NCBI RefSeq assembly: GCF_023221775.1
Contig: NZ_JAKUDS010000006.1
Coordinates: 1 to 64,000 of the forward strand
DNA from: Enterococcus cecorum
GTDB taxonomy: Bacteria; Bacillota; Bacilli; Lactobacillales; Enterococcaceae
Reading direction: 5' to 3'
DNA: 64,000 nt
Below are positions 1 through 10,031 of this stretch, in pieces. The translations under genes were made by a program, and so were the position numbers. The notes beneath the pieces are model-generated. The model did not search any database and was not told the DNA's origin. It saw only the letters and a list, made by a program, of their open reading frames with translations. Every line of letters starts with the position of its first letter. Within the stretch, counting starts at the first letter, position 1.

Positions 1-305
1 CAAAAACGCACGAACAGTATTAACGTTGCATTCAAAAAATTCTAGTATAATATTGGAGATTAGAAGCTCTGATTTCATATTATTTTGTCTTTTTGCCTCT
101 AATTATTAAATATGAAAACAGTCCTCAAAAGCGCGAAAAAACCTCCCAAAAATTTTTGGAAGGCCTGTTGATTTATTTTCATGTCAAATAGTGATTCTGT
201 TTATTTATACCACATACAACACTTTTTAGGAGAAGTGAATCCACCTATCCTTTGGTGCGCAAGGTTTACAGTGATTTTTGTAGCATACAACTGTCAAACT
301 TTTTC
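1..305. repeat. Dispersed intergenic repeat, long copy A
   Basis: A copy of a repeat family found at six places in the window. The left part (about 1-180) matches 45306-45490 and includes a near-perfect palindrome around CCAAAAATTTTTGG. The right core (211-300) begins CACATACAAC, contains TTTGGTGCGCAAGG and ends CAACTGTCAAA. It sits in non-coding DNA downstream of a kinase gene on the other strand. The repeat is seen directly. Its function (MITE-like, regulatory or remnant) is unknown. Confidence 0.8.
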
Positions 306-618
306 GCCATATACAACAGCTTTATCTACTCCTTTATCCACCTATATCCGTTGAGGGACAAGGGGTTGGCGAGATTCCTATGAACTTCAACTGATAAATA
401 AAGGATTAAAACATAAAGTATATTAATATGATGTGAAAAATAAATCTAATAACATGGTGACTATAGTTAATTTTTTTACCACTTCTTTTTCTATCAATAA
501 ATAGAATAATTGAAAGCAATATCAAGAGAAGAGCTACTAATACTTCAAATAACCAACTAAAACTAAGCCTTTATTATTACTACTGTCTATATGCGATTCA
601 TCCTAATAAAATTGTCAA
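306..618. other. Intergenic stretch without a supported gene
   Basis: Nothing firm is seen here. The minus strand has a roughly 50-codon open stretch at about 420-570 that would encode a hydrophobic helix followed by basic residues. It has no usable start codon or ribosome site, so it may be a remnant of a small membrane protein downstream of the kinase operon. Confidence 0.4.
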
Positions 619-1884
619 TCAAGACTTATATGACATCTGATTCATGGGTAAAACAATTACTGCATGAAAATTCGAATCTCTAATTTCAAAATTATAATAT
701 CCCTTATATAAAAGTACCTTATCTTTAATACTTCTTAAGCCTATGCCATATCGTTTTCCCTTTGAAGAGCTTACCTTATCACAATTGAAATTTGAATTAG
801 CGTTTATATTACAAGGATTAACTACTTTAATAATCAATTTATCTCTGTGATATCTCATTAATATATTAATACTAAGTTTCTTATCATTTAACCGTTTAAC
901 CGATTCAATAGCATTATCTAATAAGTTGCCTAAAATAGAACACAACTCAATTTCAAACATTGAAACATCTAAATCTTTCGGTATTTGACAATCTAAGTGA
1001 TATTTCAGTCCAAGCTCACACATTACTTTCAATTTATTATTCAGTATTGCGTCCACAGCTAAAATCCCCGTATATTTTGTATTCAGAGATTGATAGGATG
1101 ATAATTCACTAATTAATTTGCTTGCTTGATCATATTCTTTTTCTGCTAAATAATAACCAATACTCGATATGATATTTTTCAAGTCATGTTTTAACGCAGA
1201 TAACTCTCTTTCTTGTTTTAGAAAATCCTCGTAAAAATTCGACTGTATATGATCTATTTGTAAAATTTGTAATTGGTAATTTTTATATAGAATAAAATAA
1301 TACAAAAAAATTGCAACTATATTTACCATAAATAAAAATAGGTAAATCATACTCATCATTATTTCGCTTTTTATGATAATAAAATGAAGAAGTAACACAC
1401 TTGAAAAAGGGATAATACTTAAAATAAGATATTCTTCTCGAGTCATATAGACATCATTATCAAAATTAAATCGTTTTAGCAAAAAGACAAACAAAACAAA
1501 AACAAACGTAACTAAAATAAGAAGAAAGAAAAAGCTATTCTTACCTTGATTAGTGTCTGTACTATAAATTATGTATGCTATGCGTTGTTGAACAATTAAA
1601 AAGAAGCATAAAAAACAGTAATGAAAAAACTTTTTATACAAACTTCCCTCTAAAACTTTAAGCATCAAGATAAATAAAACCATATACAATAAGATATCAA
1701 TATGATAACTAGTATTTTCAATTTTTAAACTAATTTTACTACACAAAGCTGAAACCATTAACATTATATATATTCGTATATTACTTGTCTTAAATCCGAA
1801 AAAATGTGTCAAATAAACGAATACCGATATCATTTGTAACATAAGAACTAGCACACTAAATATAGCAATAAAAATATCTCTCAC
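619..1884 (-). CDS. AgrC/ComD-type sensor histidine kinase (GHKL family)
   Basis: Membrane sensor kinase of 421 residues. The first ~205 residues form about six hydrophobic segments, typical of peptide-pheromone receptors. A coiled linker leads to an HDLKN box with the likely phosphorylated His233. The N box (LGNLLDNAIES, about 318-328) and G box (YGIGLRSIKDK, about 379-389) form the ATP-binding fold. Its start overlaps the stop of the upstream regulator gene by 4 bp, so the two are translationally coupled. It is the last gene of an ATPase-permease-regulator-kinase operon. The inducing signal is unknown: no AgrD, AgrB or double-glycine peptide is visible nearby, so sensing through the adjacent ABC transporter is also possible. 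Confidence 0.88.
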   Translation of the reverse strand: MRDIFIAIFSVLVLMLQMISVFVYLTHFFGFKTSNIRIYIMLMVSALCSKISLKIENTSYHIDILLYMVLFILMLKVLEGSLYKKFFHYCFLCFFLIVQQRIAYIIYSTDTNQGKNSFFFLLILVTFVFVLFVFLLKRFNFDNDVYMTREEYLILSIIPFSSVLLLHFIIIKSEIMMSMIYLFLFMVNIVAIFLYYFILYKNYQLQILQIDHIQSNFYEDFLKQERELSALKHDLKNIISSIGYYLAEKEYDQASKLISELSSYQSLNTKYTGILAVDAILNNKLKVMCELGLKYHLDCQIPKDLDVSMFEIELCSILGNLLDNAIESVKRLNDKKLSINILMRYHRDKLIIKVVNPCNINANSNFNCDKVSSSKGKRYGIGLRSIKDKVLLYKGYYNFEIRDSNFHAVIVLPMNQMSYKS

Positions 1885-2609
1885 AAGCCTACACTACCTT
1901 CAATGAATAAAGAATATTTTTGTTTAAATAGTTTTCTACTTCTACGACTAATAAAAAATATCTCTCCATTTTCCAATTGAATTTCATCCCCCGCAATAAA
2001 CTGAATAAAATTCATATTTATGATTGTTCCACTATTAATTCTCACAAAATAAGAGCTAGGCAACACGGTATTAATATCCTTTATCTTATCATAAAACTCT
2101 ACAACCTTATTATCTATTAAAGAGACCTGTACTTTCCTACCATTTTGAGAAATTATTGATATAACATCTTTTATACGTAATTGATATTTATCCCTACCAC
2201 TGCTATAGAATAAGTAGGCATTTCTATCATCCAGCTCCTGATTAATATCTATAATAAGCTTAGTAAATTCTTCCGTTTGTAATGGTTTTAGAACATATCT
2301 AAAAGGTTTAACTTCAAAGCTTGATAGCATATATGAAGTATAGCTAGTAATAAACACTAAAATAAAATCACGATCATATTCTCTTAAAATCCTAGCAGTC
2401 TCTACGCCATCTAGCTTTCCCATTTCAATATCTAAAAAAATAATTTGATATACACTGCCTTGTTTTGTTACATTATTAATTAATGATTCTGGCGTATAAA
2501 AAATATCAATTTCTACCGTTTTATCTAAAAATGAAAATAACTTTAATAATAATTCTTCTATCTGATTAGTTTGGCTTATCTCATCATCGCAAATTGCAAT
2601 CTTATACAT
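1881..2609 (-). CDS. LytTR-family response regulator (AgrA-like)
   Basis: Response regulator with an N-terminal receiver (CDDE acidic pocket at the start, IIFLDIEMG holding the phospho-Asp) and a C-terminal LytTR DNA-binding domain (residues about 140-240). The start at 2609 is chosen because AGAGGTGG precedes it at good spacing; the longer reading begins upstream of this site. The stop overlaps the kinase start by 4 bp. It presumably controls its own operon and the ABC transporter upstream. Possible half-sites with AGTTAATA lie upstream of the ATPase gene near 4381-4430, but they are 36 bp apart instead of the usual 21-22. Confidence 0.88.
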   Translation of the reverse strand: MYKIAICDDEISQTNQIEELLLKLFSFLDKTVEIDIFYTPESLINNVTKQGSVYQIIFLDIEMGKLDGVETARILREYDRDFILVFITSYTSYMLSSFEVKPFRYVLKPLQTEEFTKLIIDINQELDDRNAYLFYSSGRDKYQLRIKDVISIISQNGRKVQVSLIDNKVVEFYDKIKDINTVLPSSYFVRINSGTIINMNFIQFIAGDEIQLENGEIFFISRRSRKLFKQKYSLFIEGSVGL

Positions 2610-2673
2610 ATATAGACCACCTCTATATGAGTATATCATTCAACTAAAAACATTTCTTCCCTAATTTTGATAT

Positions 2674-3426
2674 TTAGAATTCTTTTATTTTAAAGTTATG
2701 GCAAGCATTTACAATCAATAATGTAATCATAACAAACATCTCTACTAATTGTATAAATACCGTAAGAATAGAAAAATGATAGTTTGAAACAACGGTATAA
2801 TACCCCGGAACAAACTTACTGATCACATCAATATACCCTAGTAACATACAAACTAGATAGCTCACAAAACCTATCATCGTTGATACCACAATACCCTTTC
2901 TAGTTGAGAAATTAAAAGTGAGCGTTATCATGAAAATCAAAAATATTAAGCTACACAGAGAAATTAAAATTGATTCTATATTATAGGAGTGCATTGTCAA
3001 TATATTTTTATATCCTTTAGATGTATTTGATAAAAAAAGAATATACGCCAAAAATGAAGCACTTATATTCAAAACATAAAAAAACACTGTAATAAAGACT
3101 ATTGCAAAATATTTACCAATAATTAACTGATTTCTAGTGGTTACTCTGGTAATCTCTAATAGTATTTGCCCATCTTCTATTTCACCAGCAACAAGCCCAG
3201 CAGTCATTGTTAATAAAAGAATAATAGGAACTGTTAAAATTAAAGTAAAACTCCACATACTTGTAATAAAAGTTATTAAATCTAATTTTGCACCAATCAC
3301 GATGATTTTCCAATGTAGATATTCCCCTAATCCATAGATAAAAGGTAATAAACATAAAAAACATAGTGTTAAAACAAAATTTCTTTTATATAATTTATAC
3401 AGTTCGGCCTTTATTATATCAATCAT
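2674..3426 (-). CDS. ABC-2 type transporter permease
   Basis: Integral membrane protein of about 250 residues with six predicted hydrophobic segments and the short N-terminal MIDIIKAELYKLYKR of ABC-2 permeases of the bacitracin/lantibiotic-immunity class. The start at 3426 follows GGAG at proper spacing and clears the end of the ATPase gene; a longer in-frame start at 3453 lies inside it. It pairs with the ATPase upstream and is followed after ~65 bp by a two-component system. A role in peptide efflux, immunity or sensing is likely from context. The substrate is unknown. Confidence 0.82.
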   Translation of the reverse strand: MIDIIKAELYKLYKRNFVLTLCFLCLLPFIYGLGEYLHWKIIVIGAKLDLITFITSMWSFTLILTVPIILLLTMTAGLVAGEIEDGQILLEITRVTTRNQLIIGKYFAIVFITVFFYVLNISASFLAYILFLSNTSKGYKNILTMHSYNIESILISLCSLIFLIFMITLTFNFSTRKGIVVSTMIGFVSYLVCMLLGYIDVISKFVPGYYTVVSNYHFSILTVFIQLVEMFVMITLLIVNACHNFKIKEF

Positions 3427-3436
3427 AATAATTCTC

Positions 3437-4270
3437 CTATTCGAAAATATCATTTGCGTCTTTTAAAAAACTAATTTTCTTAATTCGTAAATTATTTTCA
3501 ACAGCTTTTGTAAAGAACTCATTTATTTCTGATGATTGATTATTTATCATTACAGTTTGAGAATTATAAAAATGTAATCCAGTCAATCTTTTTGTTTTTA
3601 AATTTGTTAGTTTCTCAATTGTAAATAATACTTTTTCTTCTCTTATCTCATCAGACTGAATCAATCGTTTATTTTTTATAATCATAAAACGATCACATAT
3701 TTCTTCTATCTCGCTTAATTGATGAGAAGAAATTAATATCGTTGTTCCGAAATTATTGCGAATCTTCTCGATATAATCCATAAATTTTTTTATCCCAACC
3801 ACATCTAAGCCAACAAAGGGTTCATCTAACACTAAAAATTCAGGCTGCTCAAGTAGAGAAAGAGCTAATCCTAGTCGTTGTTTCATTCCGAACGAAAAAG
3901 ATTTTACAGGCTTTTTAATATGACTATCTAACCCAACAAACTCTAACAACTCTTTCGAAATCGTTTCTATATCCTTTCCTTTTAATTCTTCACTGTATTT
4001 ACTAAACACTTTAATATTTTCCATTGCAGTTAAATATTCGAATAATTTACAATCCAATAGAAAGCCTATTTTAAGATTTTCTTTTACATGCAGCAATCCA
4101 GAAGTTGGTGAGCTTAACCCCAAAATCATCTTCATTAATGTTGTTTTCCCGCATCCGTTTCTTCCTACTAATCCAATAATTTCTCCTGTTTCTATAGAAA
4201 AACTAATTTCATCTAAAACGTTTTGCTGACCAAAAGATTTTGATAGATTTTTAGCCGTTACAATCTTCAT
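3437..4270 (-). CDS. ABC transporter ATP-binding protein
   Basis: Cytoplasmic ATPase of 277 residues. Walker A is GRNGCGKTT (about 37-45), the signature is FSFGMKQRLGLA, Walker B is FLVLDEPFVGLD and the H-loop is SSHQLSEIE. The signature variant and the ~60-residue C-terminal tail fit the BcrA/NatA-like class paired with ABC-2 permeases. It is the first gene of the four-gene operon ending with the kinase. Expression control by the downstream regulator is inferred from gene order. Confidence 0.88.
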   Translation of the reverse strand: MKIVTAKNLSKSFGQQNVLDEISFSIETGEIIGLVGRNGCGKTTLMKMILGLSSPTSGLLHVKENLKIGFLLDCKLFEYLTAMENIKVFSKYSEELKGKDIETISKELLEFVGLDSHIKKPVKSFSFGMKQRLGLALSLLEQPEFLVLDEPFVGLDVVGIKKFMDYIEKIRNNFGTTILISSHQLSEIEEICDRFMIIKNKRLIQSDEIREEKVLFTIEKLTNLKTKRLTGLHFYNSQTVMINNQSSEINEFFTKAVENNLRIKKISFLKDANDIFE

Positions 4271-4540
4271 TTACATTCACCTTCTATATAAATAGTTTTT
4301 ATCAACTTACTACTATTTGAATTTTACTATCAAAATCAGGCGTTCAATGGATTCGTACACTATTCGGTATCATTATTTGTATTAACTGGTTGATACTTGA
4401 TAAAAATATCCTTTATATTAACTAAAAGATACAAACATTCTTTAAGTAATCTTTATTTTATTTCTAAAAATCGCTGACAATTCAATTCTAAAAAATTTCA
4501 ACTAGTGCAACATTTAGTACAACATTGTATTTTTTGCCGA

Positions 4541-4572
4541 AAAAAAGACACCTTGCAAATCTGCAAAGTGCC
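4541..4572 (-). terminator. Terminator after rpsI
   Basis: On the minus strand GGCACTTTGC pairs with GCAAGGTGTC and is followed by a T run. It lies just past rpsI and separates the ribosomal operon from the ABC/kinase block. Confidence 0.75.
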
Positions 4573-4668
4573 TTGAAACGTTGTGTTGTAAGGTATGGTA
4601 CTCGATTTTTGCAAAATCTCCGTCCCATATTGGACTCGTAAGCGAATAAATTCGCAACGATTCCAACA

Positions 4669-5061
4669 TTAACGTTTTGAGAATTGTGATGCTTTACGAG
4701 CTTTCTTAAGACCTGGTTTTTTACGTTCAACCATACGTGCGTCACGAGTAAGTAAACCAGCACGTTTTAAAGCTAAACGGAAATCAGGATCTACTTGTAA
4801 CAATGCACGTGCGATACCATGACGGATTGCACCTGATTGTCCAGCGTAACCACCACCATTTACGTTTACGAATACATCGTAAGCGCCTTTTGTTTCAGTT
4901 ACAGCAAATGGTTGGTTGATTACTTCACGCAAGTCAGCGTGTGGAATATATTCTTCAACATCTTTTTTATTAACAGTAATTTTTCCAGTACCTGGTACCA
5001 AACGTACGCGAGCTACTGCATTTTTACGACGGCCAGTGCCGATATATTGTGCTTGAGCCAA
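4669..5061 (-). CDS. rpsI: 30S ribosomal protein S9
   Basis: A 130-residue protein of the standard bacterial S9 length. It starts [19 protein letters not shown], contains [19 protein letters not shown] and ends with the basic [12 protein letters not shown] tail, whose final residues reach the P-site tRNA in the small subunit. It directly follows rplM with 15 bp between them, the conserved L13-S9 operon of bacteria. The start is supported by a GGAGGG-type site. Confidence 0.98.
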   Translation of the reverse strand: MAQAQYIGTGRRKNAVARVRLVPGTGKITVNKKDVEEYIPHADLREVINQPFAVTETKGAYDVFVNVNGGGYAGQSGAIRHGIARALLQVDPDFRLALKRAGLLTRDARMVERKKPGLKKARKASQFSKR

Positions 5062-5076
5062 TGAAATTCCCTCCTA

Positions 5077-5520
5077 TTAAATTAAGTTAGTGATATCTAG
5101 TACTTCTGGTTGTTGCGCAGCATGTGGATGTTCAGCACCTGCATAAACATGTAATTTCATGCCTTGTTTGCGACCTAAAGTGTTCTTAGGTAACATACCT
5201 TTAATAGAAGTTTCAACTAAACGACGAGAGTTTTTCGCACGTAATTCACCAGCAGTGATTGATTTTAATCCTCCTGGGTAGTTTGAATGACGGTAATAAA
5301 CTTTGTCAGTTGCTTTTTTACCAGTTAATTTCACTTGATCAGCATTGATAACAATTACAAAATCACCTGTATCCACATGAGGTGTGAATGTTGGTTTATT
5401 TTTACCACGTAAGATTGAAGCTACTACAGTTGAAAGACGTCCTAAAGGAACATCAGTAGCATCGATGACATACCATTTACGTTCTACTTCGCCAGCTTTG
5501 GCCATATATGTTGTACGCAC
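5077..5520 (-). CDS. rplM: 50S ribosomal protein L13
   Basis: Large-subunit protein L13, 147 residues. The GTG start at 5520 is chosen because GGAGG lies 9 bases upstream and the product then begins (M)[17 protein letters not shown] as in enterococcal L13. Family landmarks [32 protein letters not shown] and [14 protein letters not shown] are all present. It is cotranscribed with rpsI and has a strong promoter with a leader of about 80 bases. Confidence 0.97.
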   Translation of the reverse strand: MRTTYMAKAGEVERKWYVIDATDVPLGRLSTVVASILRGKNKPTFTPHVDTGDFVIVINADQVKLTGKKATDKVYYRHSNYPGGLKSITAGELRAKNSRRLVETSIKGMLPKNTLGRKQGMKLHVYAGAEHPHAAQQPEVLDITNLI

Positions 5521-5633
5521 TTTTATTTTCCTCCAATTCGATTTGAATGTTTGACATACACTTGAGTTTCCGGGGCTCTCGTGGGGCAAACAATACCATT
5601 TAATATAATATCGGTAAAAGCAACCCTTGTCAA
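5521..5633 (-). promoter_or_regulatory. Promoter and 5' leader of rplM-rpsI
   Basis: On the minus strand TTGACA (5628-5633) and TATTAT (5605-5610) are separated by exactly 17 bp. The ~80-base leader between promoter and GTG start could hold an L13-type autoregulatory leader. The promoter is seen; the leader RNA is only a guess. Confidence 0.7.
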
Positions 5634-5880
5634 CAAAAAGTCTACGAAAAAATGAAAAAAACAGCTGTTACGAACAATATTTTTCAGAAAGGCCCGTTTG
5701 CAGCATTCAAACAAACAGATTTGCCATATATTATCATATAGTAGAAAAAATTTTGTTGTCCATTCATTTTCTATCAGATAGGTTTGAATAATTATTTCTA
5801 TACAATAAAATGTATAAAAATACGAAGCAGCAACAATTGTAAGCGGAATCTAAATAACTTTCTCATAAATACACCTATAC

Positions 5881-5952
5881 TATTTATGCACAAAAAAATT
5901 ATTTTTAAGTAATTATTGCATAAATATTTAATTTTATACTTGATTTATGCAA
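5881..5952 (+). promoter_or_regulatory. ArgR-box-like repeats upstream of argG
   Basis: Three copies of an ATTTATGCA-type half site occur: TATTTATGCA at 5881, TTGCATAAAT at 5916 and ATTTATGCAA at 5943. The last two form a 10-bp inverted repeat. The arrangement and AT-rich centre resemble ARG boxes bound by ArgR/AhrC in Firmicutes. It suggests arginine repression of argGH. Motif seen, protein inferred. Confidence 0.6.
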
Positions 5953-6005
5953 GTTTATTTGTTAAGATAGGTCACGTGATGAAGTTCAATGATGAAAGGA
6001 AAGAA

Positions 6006-7211
6006 ATGAATATGAGAGAAAAATTAGTTTTAGCTTATTCTGGAGGGTTAGATACCTCTGTTTCAATTAAATGGTTATCAGATGCGGGATATGATGTGGT
6101 GGCTTGCTGCTTAGATGTCGGTGAGAAAAAAGATATCGAAGCCATTAAAGAAAAAGCCTTACAAGTCGGCGCAGTAGAATCTTATGCGATTGATGCCAAA
6201 GAAGAGTTTGCCGAAGAGTTTGCCTTGATTGCTTTACAAGGAAATACTTTCTATGAAAATTCTTATCCATTAGTCTCTGCACTCTCTCGTCCATTGATTT
6301 CGAAAAAATTAGTGGAATTAGCGCATCAAGTTGGAGCAACCACAGTAGCGCACGGTTGTACAGGTAAAGGAAATGACCAAGTACGTTTTGAAGTGGCCAT
6401 TCAGTCTTTAGATCCTAGCTTGAAAGTCGTGGCGCCTGTTCGTGAATGGAAATGGTCGCGTGAAGAAGAAATCGAATACGCAGCGAAAAACAATATTCCA
6501 ATCCCAATGAATCTTGACAACCCTTATTCGATTGACCAAAACTTATGGGGACGCGCTTGTGAATGTGGCGTGTTAGAAGATCCATGGGCTGCTCCACCAA
6601 AAGGGGCTTATGCATTAACCAAAGAATTAGAAGATACGCCTGATACACCAACTGTTGTGGAAATTACCTTTGAACAAGGAAAACCCGTCGCTCTAGATGG
6701 CAAAGCGTACAGCCTAGCAGAATTAATCATGGAATTAAACCATATCGCAGGTGAGCATGGTGTAGGTAGAATTGACCATATCGAAAACCGTCTTGTTGGG
6801 ATTAAATCTCGTGAAGTTTACGAATGCCCTGCTGCCCTAACTTTAATGAAAGCTCATAAGGAATTAGAAGATTTAGTCTTTGTTCGTGAATTGGCCCACT
6901 TCAAACCTATCGTGGAACAACAATTAGCACAAGTCATCTATGACGGACTATGGTTCAACCCATTAACCGATGCCTTAAAAGCCTTCATCAAGAGCACGCA
7001 AGTTTATGTGAACGGTGTGGTTCGTGTGAAATTATTCAAAGGTAACATTATTGTAGAAGGACGTAAATCAGCGAATAGTTTATATGACGAAAACTTAGCG
7101 ACTTACACTTCAGCCGATACCTTTGACCAACATGCAGCGATTGGATTTATCAAACTTTGGGGACTACCAAGTAAAGTCCATGCTGAAGTACAAGCAAGTT
7201 TAGACAAATAA
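6006..7211 (+). CDS. argG: Argininosuccinate synthase
   Basis: Cytoplasmic enzyme that joins citrulline and aspartate using ATP, the penultimate step of arginine synthesis. The PP-loop [16 protein letters not shown] is at the N terminus. Further family motifs are [30 protein letters not shown] and [12 protein letters not shown]. With the start at 6006 (AAAGGA site five bases upstream) the length of about 401 residues matches the family. argH follows after a short gap with a terminator-like hairpin, so readthrough probably joins them. ArgR-like boxes lie upstream. Confidence 0.95.
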   Translation: MNMREKLVLAYSGGLDTSVSIKWLSDAGYDVVACCLDVGEKKDIEAIKEKALQVGAVESYAIDAKEEFAEEFALIALQGNTFYENSYPLVSALSRPLISKKLVELAHQVGATTVAHGCTGKGNDQVRFEVAIQSLDPSLKVVAPVREWKWSREEEIEYAAKNNIPIPMNLDNPYSIDQNLWGRACECGVLEDPWAAPPKGAYALTKELEDTPDTPTVVEITFEQGKPVALDGKAYSLAELIMELNHIAGEHGVGRIDHIENRLVGIKSREVYECPAALTLMKAHKELEDLVFVRELAHFKPIVEQQLAQVIYDGLWFNPLTDALKAFIKSTQVYVNGVVRVKLFKGNIIVEGRKSANSLYDENLATYTSADTFDQHAAIGFIKLWGLPSKVHAEVQASLDK

Positions 7212-7220
7212 TGATTTTAT

Positions 7221-7258
7221 CCCCTGCCTCGTCTTTTGCCAGGTGGGGGTTGTTTTTT
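7221..7258 (+). terminator. Hairpin with T run between argG and argH
   Basis: CCCTGCCT pairs with AGGTGGGG (including G-T pairs) and is followed by TTGTTTTTT. It may be a partial terminator that lowers argH relative to argG. Confidence 0.5.
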
Positions 7259-7274
7259 AGAAAGGATGAAGAAA

Positions 7275-8645
7275 ATGGCGAAATTATGGGGCGGTCGATT
7301 TGACGGGAAAAACGAAGCCTGGATTGATGCTTTTGGGGCGTCGATTCCTTTTGACCAAAAATTAGCCAAGCAAGATTTGATTGGTAGTTTGGCCCATGTG
7401 AAAATGTTAATGCATACTGGGATTTTAACGAAAGCAGAAGGCGAGCAAATCATCGCAGGTCTTGAAACTTTACAGGAAAAATTAGCCAAAAATGAGCTGA
7501 CCTTTACCATCGAAAATGAAGATATCCACTTAAATATGGAGACTTTTTTACATCAAGAAATTGGTCCAGTGGCGGGAAAATTGCATACCGCGCGCAGTCG
7601 TAATGACCAAGTGGCGACCGATATGCACCTTTATCTTAAAGAGGTACTGACTGAAGTTGTGGCAAAAATCCATCATTTCCGTGAAGTATTGGTTGAAAAA
7701 GCGCAAGAACACATCGAAACCATCGCGCCAGGTTACACTCACCTTCAGCATGCCCAACCGATTTCTTTTGGGCATCATTTAATGGCGTATTATCAAATGT
7801 TAACGCGTGATGAACAACGCTTTACTGAAAATATGCAACGTGCAGATATTTCACCACTTGGAGCTGCGGCTTTAGCGGGGACGACTTTTCCGATTGATCG
7901 CGAGTTTTCTGCCAAGGAATTAGGCTTTTCACAAGTGTATCAAAATAGCTTGGATGCAGTGAGTGACCGCGATTTTATCTTAGAATTTTTAAGTAATGCT
8001 TCTATTTTGATGATGCACTTGTCCCGTTTTTGCGAGGAAATCATTTTATGGTGCAGTCATGAATATCAATTTGTGGAGCTAACCGATACTTTTTCAACGG
8101 GCAGTTCGATTATGCCGCAAAAGAAAAATCCGGATATGGCCGAATTAATTCGTGGAAAAACAGGACGCGTCTACGGAGATTTATTTGGTTTATTGACCGT
8201 GATGAAAGGCTTGCCGCTTGCGTATAATAAAGATTTGCAAGAGGATAAAGAGGGCATGTTTGATACGGCCGAAACGATTTTGACTAGTCTAGATATTATG
8301 AGTGGTATGATTGCGACGATGAAAGTCAATAAGGTACGGATGCTAGAATCTACGCAAAAAGACTTCTCCAATGCGACCGAACTAGCTGACTATCTAGCAA
8401 GCAAGGGGCTACCATTTAGACAAGCGCACGAAATCGTTGGTAAATTGGTCTTACAATGCATTCAAAACGGCCACTATTTGCAAGATATTCCTTTAGAGGC
8501 GTACCAAGCGATTACCCCGTTGATTGAAGAAGATATTTACGAAAAACTAGATTCTTATACTGCTGTCAAACGCCGACATTCACTGGGCGGTACTGGCTTT
8601 GAACAAGTCCAAAAACAAATTGATACAGCCAAAGCGCAACTTTAA
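7275..8645 (+). CDS. argH: Argininosuccinate lyase
   Basis: Cleaves argininosuccinate to arginine and fumarate, the last step of arginine synthesis. The protein has 456 residues, starts [11 protein letters not shown] and carries the fumarase/ASL superfamily signature [12 protein letters not shown] in the central helical bundle. [16 protein letters not shown] and THLQHAQP provide the other active-site regions. The start at 7275 follows AAAGGA with 8-base spacing; an ATG three codons earlier is closer to the site. It is downstream of argG on the same strand. Confidence 0.96.
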   Translation: MAKLWGGRFDGKNEAWIDAFGASIPFDQKLAKQDLIGSLAHVKMLMHTGILTKAEGEQIIAGLETLQEKLAKNELTFTIENEDIHLNMETFLHQEIGPVAGKLHTARSRNDQVATDMHLYLKEVLTEVVAKIHHFREVLVEKAQEHIETIAPGYTHLQHAQPISFGHHLMAYYQMLTRDEQRFTENMQRADISPLGAAALAGTTFPIDREFSAKELGFSQVYQNSLDAVSDRDFILEFLSNASILMMHLSRFCEEIILWCSHEYQFVELTDTFSTGSSIMPQKKNPDMAELIRGKTGRVYGDLFGLLTVMKGLPLAYNKDLQEDKEGMFDTAETILTSLDIMSGMIATMKVNKVRMLESTQKDFSNATELADYLASKGLPFRQAHEIVGKLVLQCIQNGHYLQDIPLEAYQAITPLIEEDIYEKLDSYTAVKRRHSLGGTGFEQVQKQIDTAKAQL

Positions 8646-8660
8646 TTCTCAGACAAATGA

Positions 8661-8708
8661 AAACGAACCTCCTCAGCTGGCAAATATCAGCGAGCAGGTT
8701 CGTTTTTT
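8661..8708. terminator. Bidirectional terminator between argH and MFS gene
   Basis: AACGAACCT pairs with AGGTTCGTT, flanked by A and T runs on the two sides, so it can end both the plus-strand argH and the minus-strand transporter transcript. Confidence 0.75.
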
Positions 8709-9919
8709 GGTATTTGATAAATAAAGCGATAGTAACCACAGGCTAAAACGAGTGCGAAACCTTCCATGGATTCTACCAACAAAATAGGGACAAATTTTAA
8801 TAATAATCCAGCTACTAAACTCCCTAATGGAATCATAATGGATATCAGACTTTCAGTAAGCATCGATACGCGTCCAAGATAGGCTGATTCAATACTTTGC
8901 TGCTCTAGGGTGACAAAAACAATATTCATCATACTCATAGTCAAGCTACTCATGAAAAACAAGGACAAACTGACTATCGGCTGAACGGGTGCCAAAAATG
9001 AAAATCCAATTTGGCTCAATCCTGAAAGCAACATCATGAGAGCAATGAAACGAACAGGTTTAGCAATATCAAGTTTGAGACGATTGAGAAAAAATGCCCC
9101 GGCAATCCCACCTAAGGAACTCGTCATTAGAACAATCCCATAACCTATCGACGAACTTGAAATGTACAATTTGGAGAACATCGGTAAGGCAACTAATGAT
9201 ATTGCATAAAAGAAATTAACAAATGCCAGAGGTAAAAATAATTGATAGACTTGCGGTGCTTTTCTTAAGACCCGTACTCCCGAAAGCAATTCTTGAAAAT
9301 AATCATGATAAGTAGCAATGGATTGGACATTTGTTATCGTATCTGCTTTGATTTTGAAATAGCGATACATGACTGTGGCAAGAAAGAAAACAAAGAAAAT
9401 CAATAGGAAATTCACTGATAAAGAAAACCAAGCCACAAATAACGTAGCCAATGCATTAAAGGAAATATCCAACACCTTATAGGCTAGCTGAAATAAGCTA
9501 TTTGCTGAAACCAATTGTGATTTATCCACAATTTTAGGTAATATTTTGGTTTCTAACGGATAGATAATAGATGAAAAGAGATAAATGAGCGCTAACCCAA
9601 CGACTAAAATGGTTGCTAGCCAATGGTTGGGTAATTGATTCTTAGCTAACACCACCCCTAGCAAGCCCGCACTAATTATGACTTGAAATAAACTACTAGT
9701 AATTAATAGTCTTCGTTCTTTCATGTGATCAACCAACGGACCCAGTAAAAATGACAATGCATCGATTCCTGAGGTTACAGCAAAAACCACTGAAAGCAAT
9801 ACCGGCGAATGATATTGTTCATTAAAATACCAAATAATCAAGATATTTATAAAACTGTCTGCTATATTTGTTAAGATCCTACCCAATAATAGCCTTGATA
9901 AAGATTGATTTTTCAGCAC
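8687..9919 (-). CDS. MFS transporter, drug-efflux type
   Basis: Integral membrane protein of ~410 residues with about 12 hydrophobic segments and the loop motif GPLVDHMKERR between helices 2 and 3, as in the macrolide-efflux-like branch of the major facilitator superfamily. The GTG start at 9919 is preferred because GGGAG lies just upstream; the earlier ATG at 9952 has no ribosome site and overlaps a TATAAT-like promoter element. It stands alone between two terminators. The substrate cannot be read from the sequence. Confidence 0.82.
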   Translation of the reverse strand: MLKNQSLSRLLLGRILTNIADSFINILIIWYFNEQYHSPVLLSVVFAVTSGIDALSFLLGPLVDHMKERRLLITSSLFQVIISAGLLGVVLAKNQLPNHWLATILVVGLALIYLFSSIIYPLETKILPKIVDKSQLVSANSLFQLAYKVLDISFNALATLFVAWFSLSVNFLLIFFVFFLATVMYRYFKIKADTITNVQSIATYHDYFQELLSGVRVLRKAPQVYQLFLPLAFVNFFYAISLVALPMFSKLYISSSSIGYGIVLMTSSLGGIAGAFFLNRLKLDIAKPVRFIALMMLLSGLSQIGFSFLAPVQPIVSLSLFFMSSLTMSMMNIVFVTLEQQSIESAYLGRVSMLTESLISIMIPLGSLVAGLLLKFVPILLVESMEGFALVLACGYYRFIYQIPKNEPAR

Positions 9920-9973
9920 TTTTTTCACTCCCTTGAATACCCAACTTTTCATTATTATATCAAACAAAAAAAA

Positions 9974-10001
9974 TACCGCTACCCAAAATTGGATAACGGT
10001 A
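9974..10001 (-). terminator. Terminator after dps
   Basis: TACCGTTATCCAA pairs with TTGGGTAGCGGTA (one internal mismatch) on the minus strand, followed by eight T residues. It ends the dps transcript upstream of the MFS promoter. Confidence 0.75.
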
Positions 10002-10031
10002 AAAAATTTATTTTATTTTGTATGCCTAATC

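Noticed and set aside
1881-4270. Search for an AgrD or AgrB type gene in the first kinase module
   Set aside because: Both strands between and around the genes hold no suitable short ORF or AgrB-like protein.
4488-4763. 91-codon frame over the end of rpsI
   Set aside because: Shadow of rpsI and its terminator in another frame; no ribosome site.
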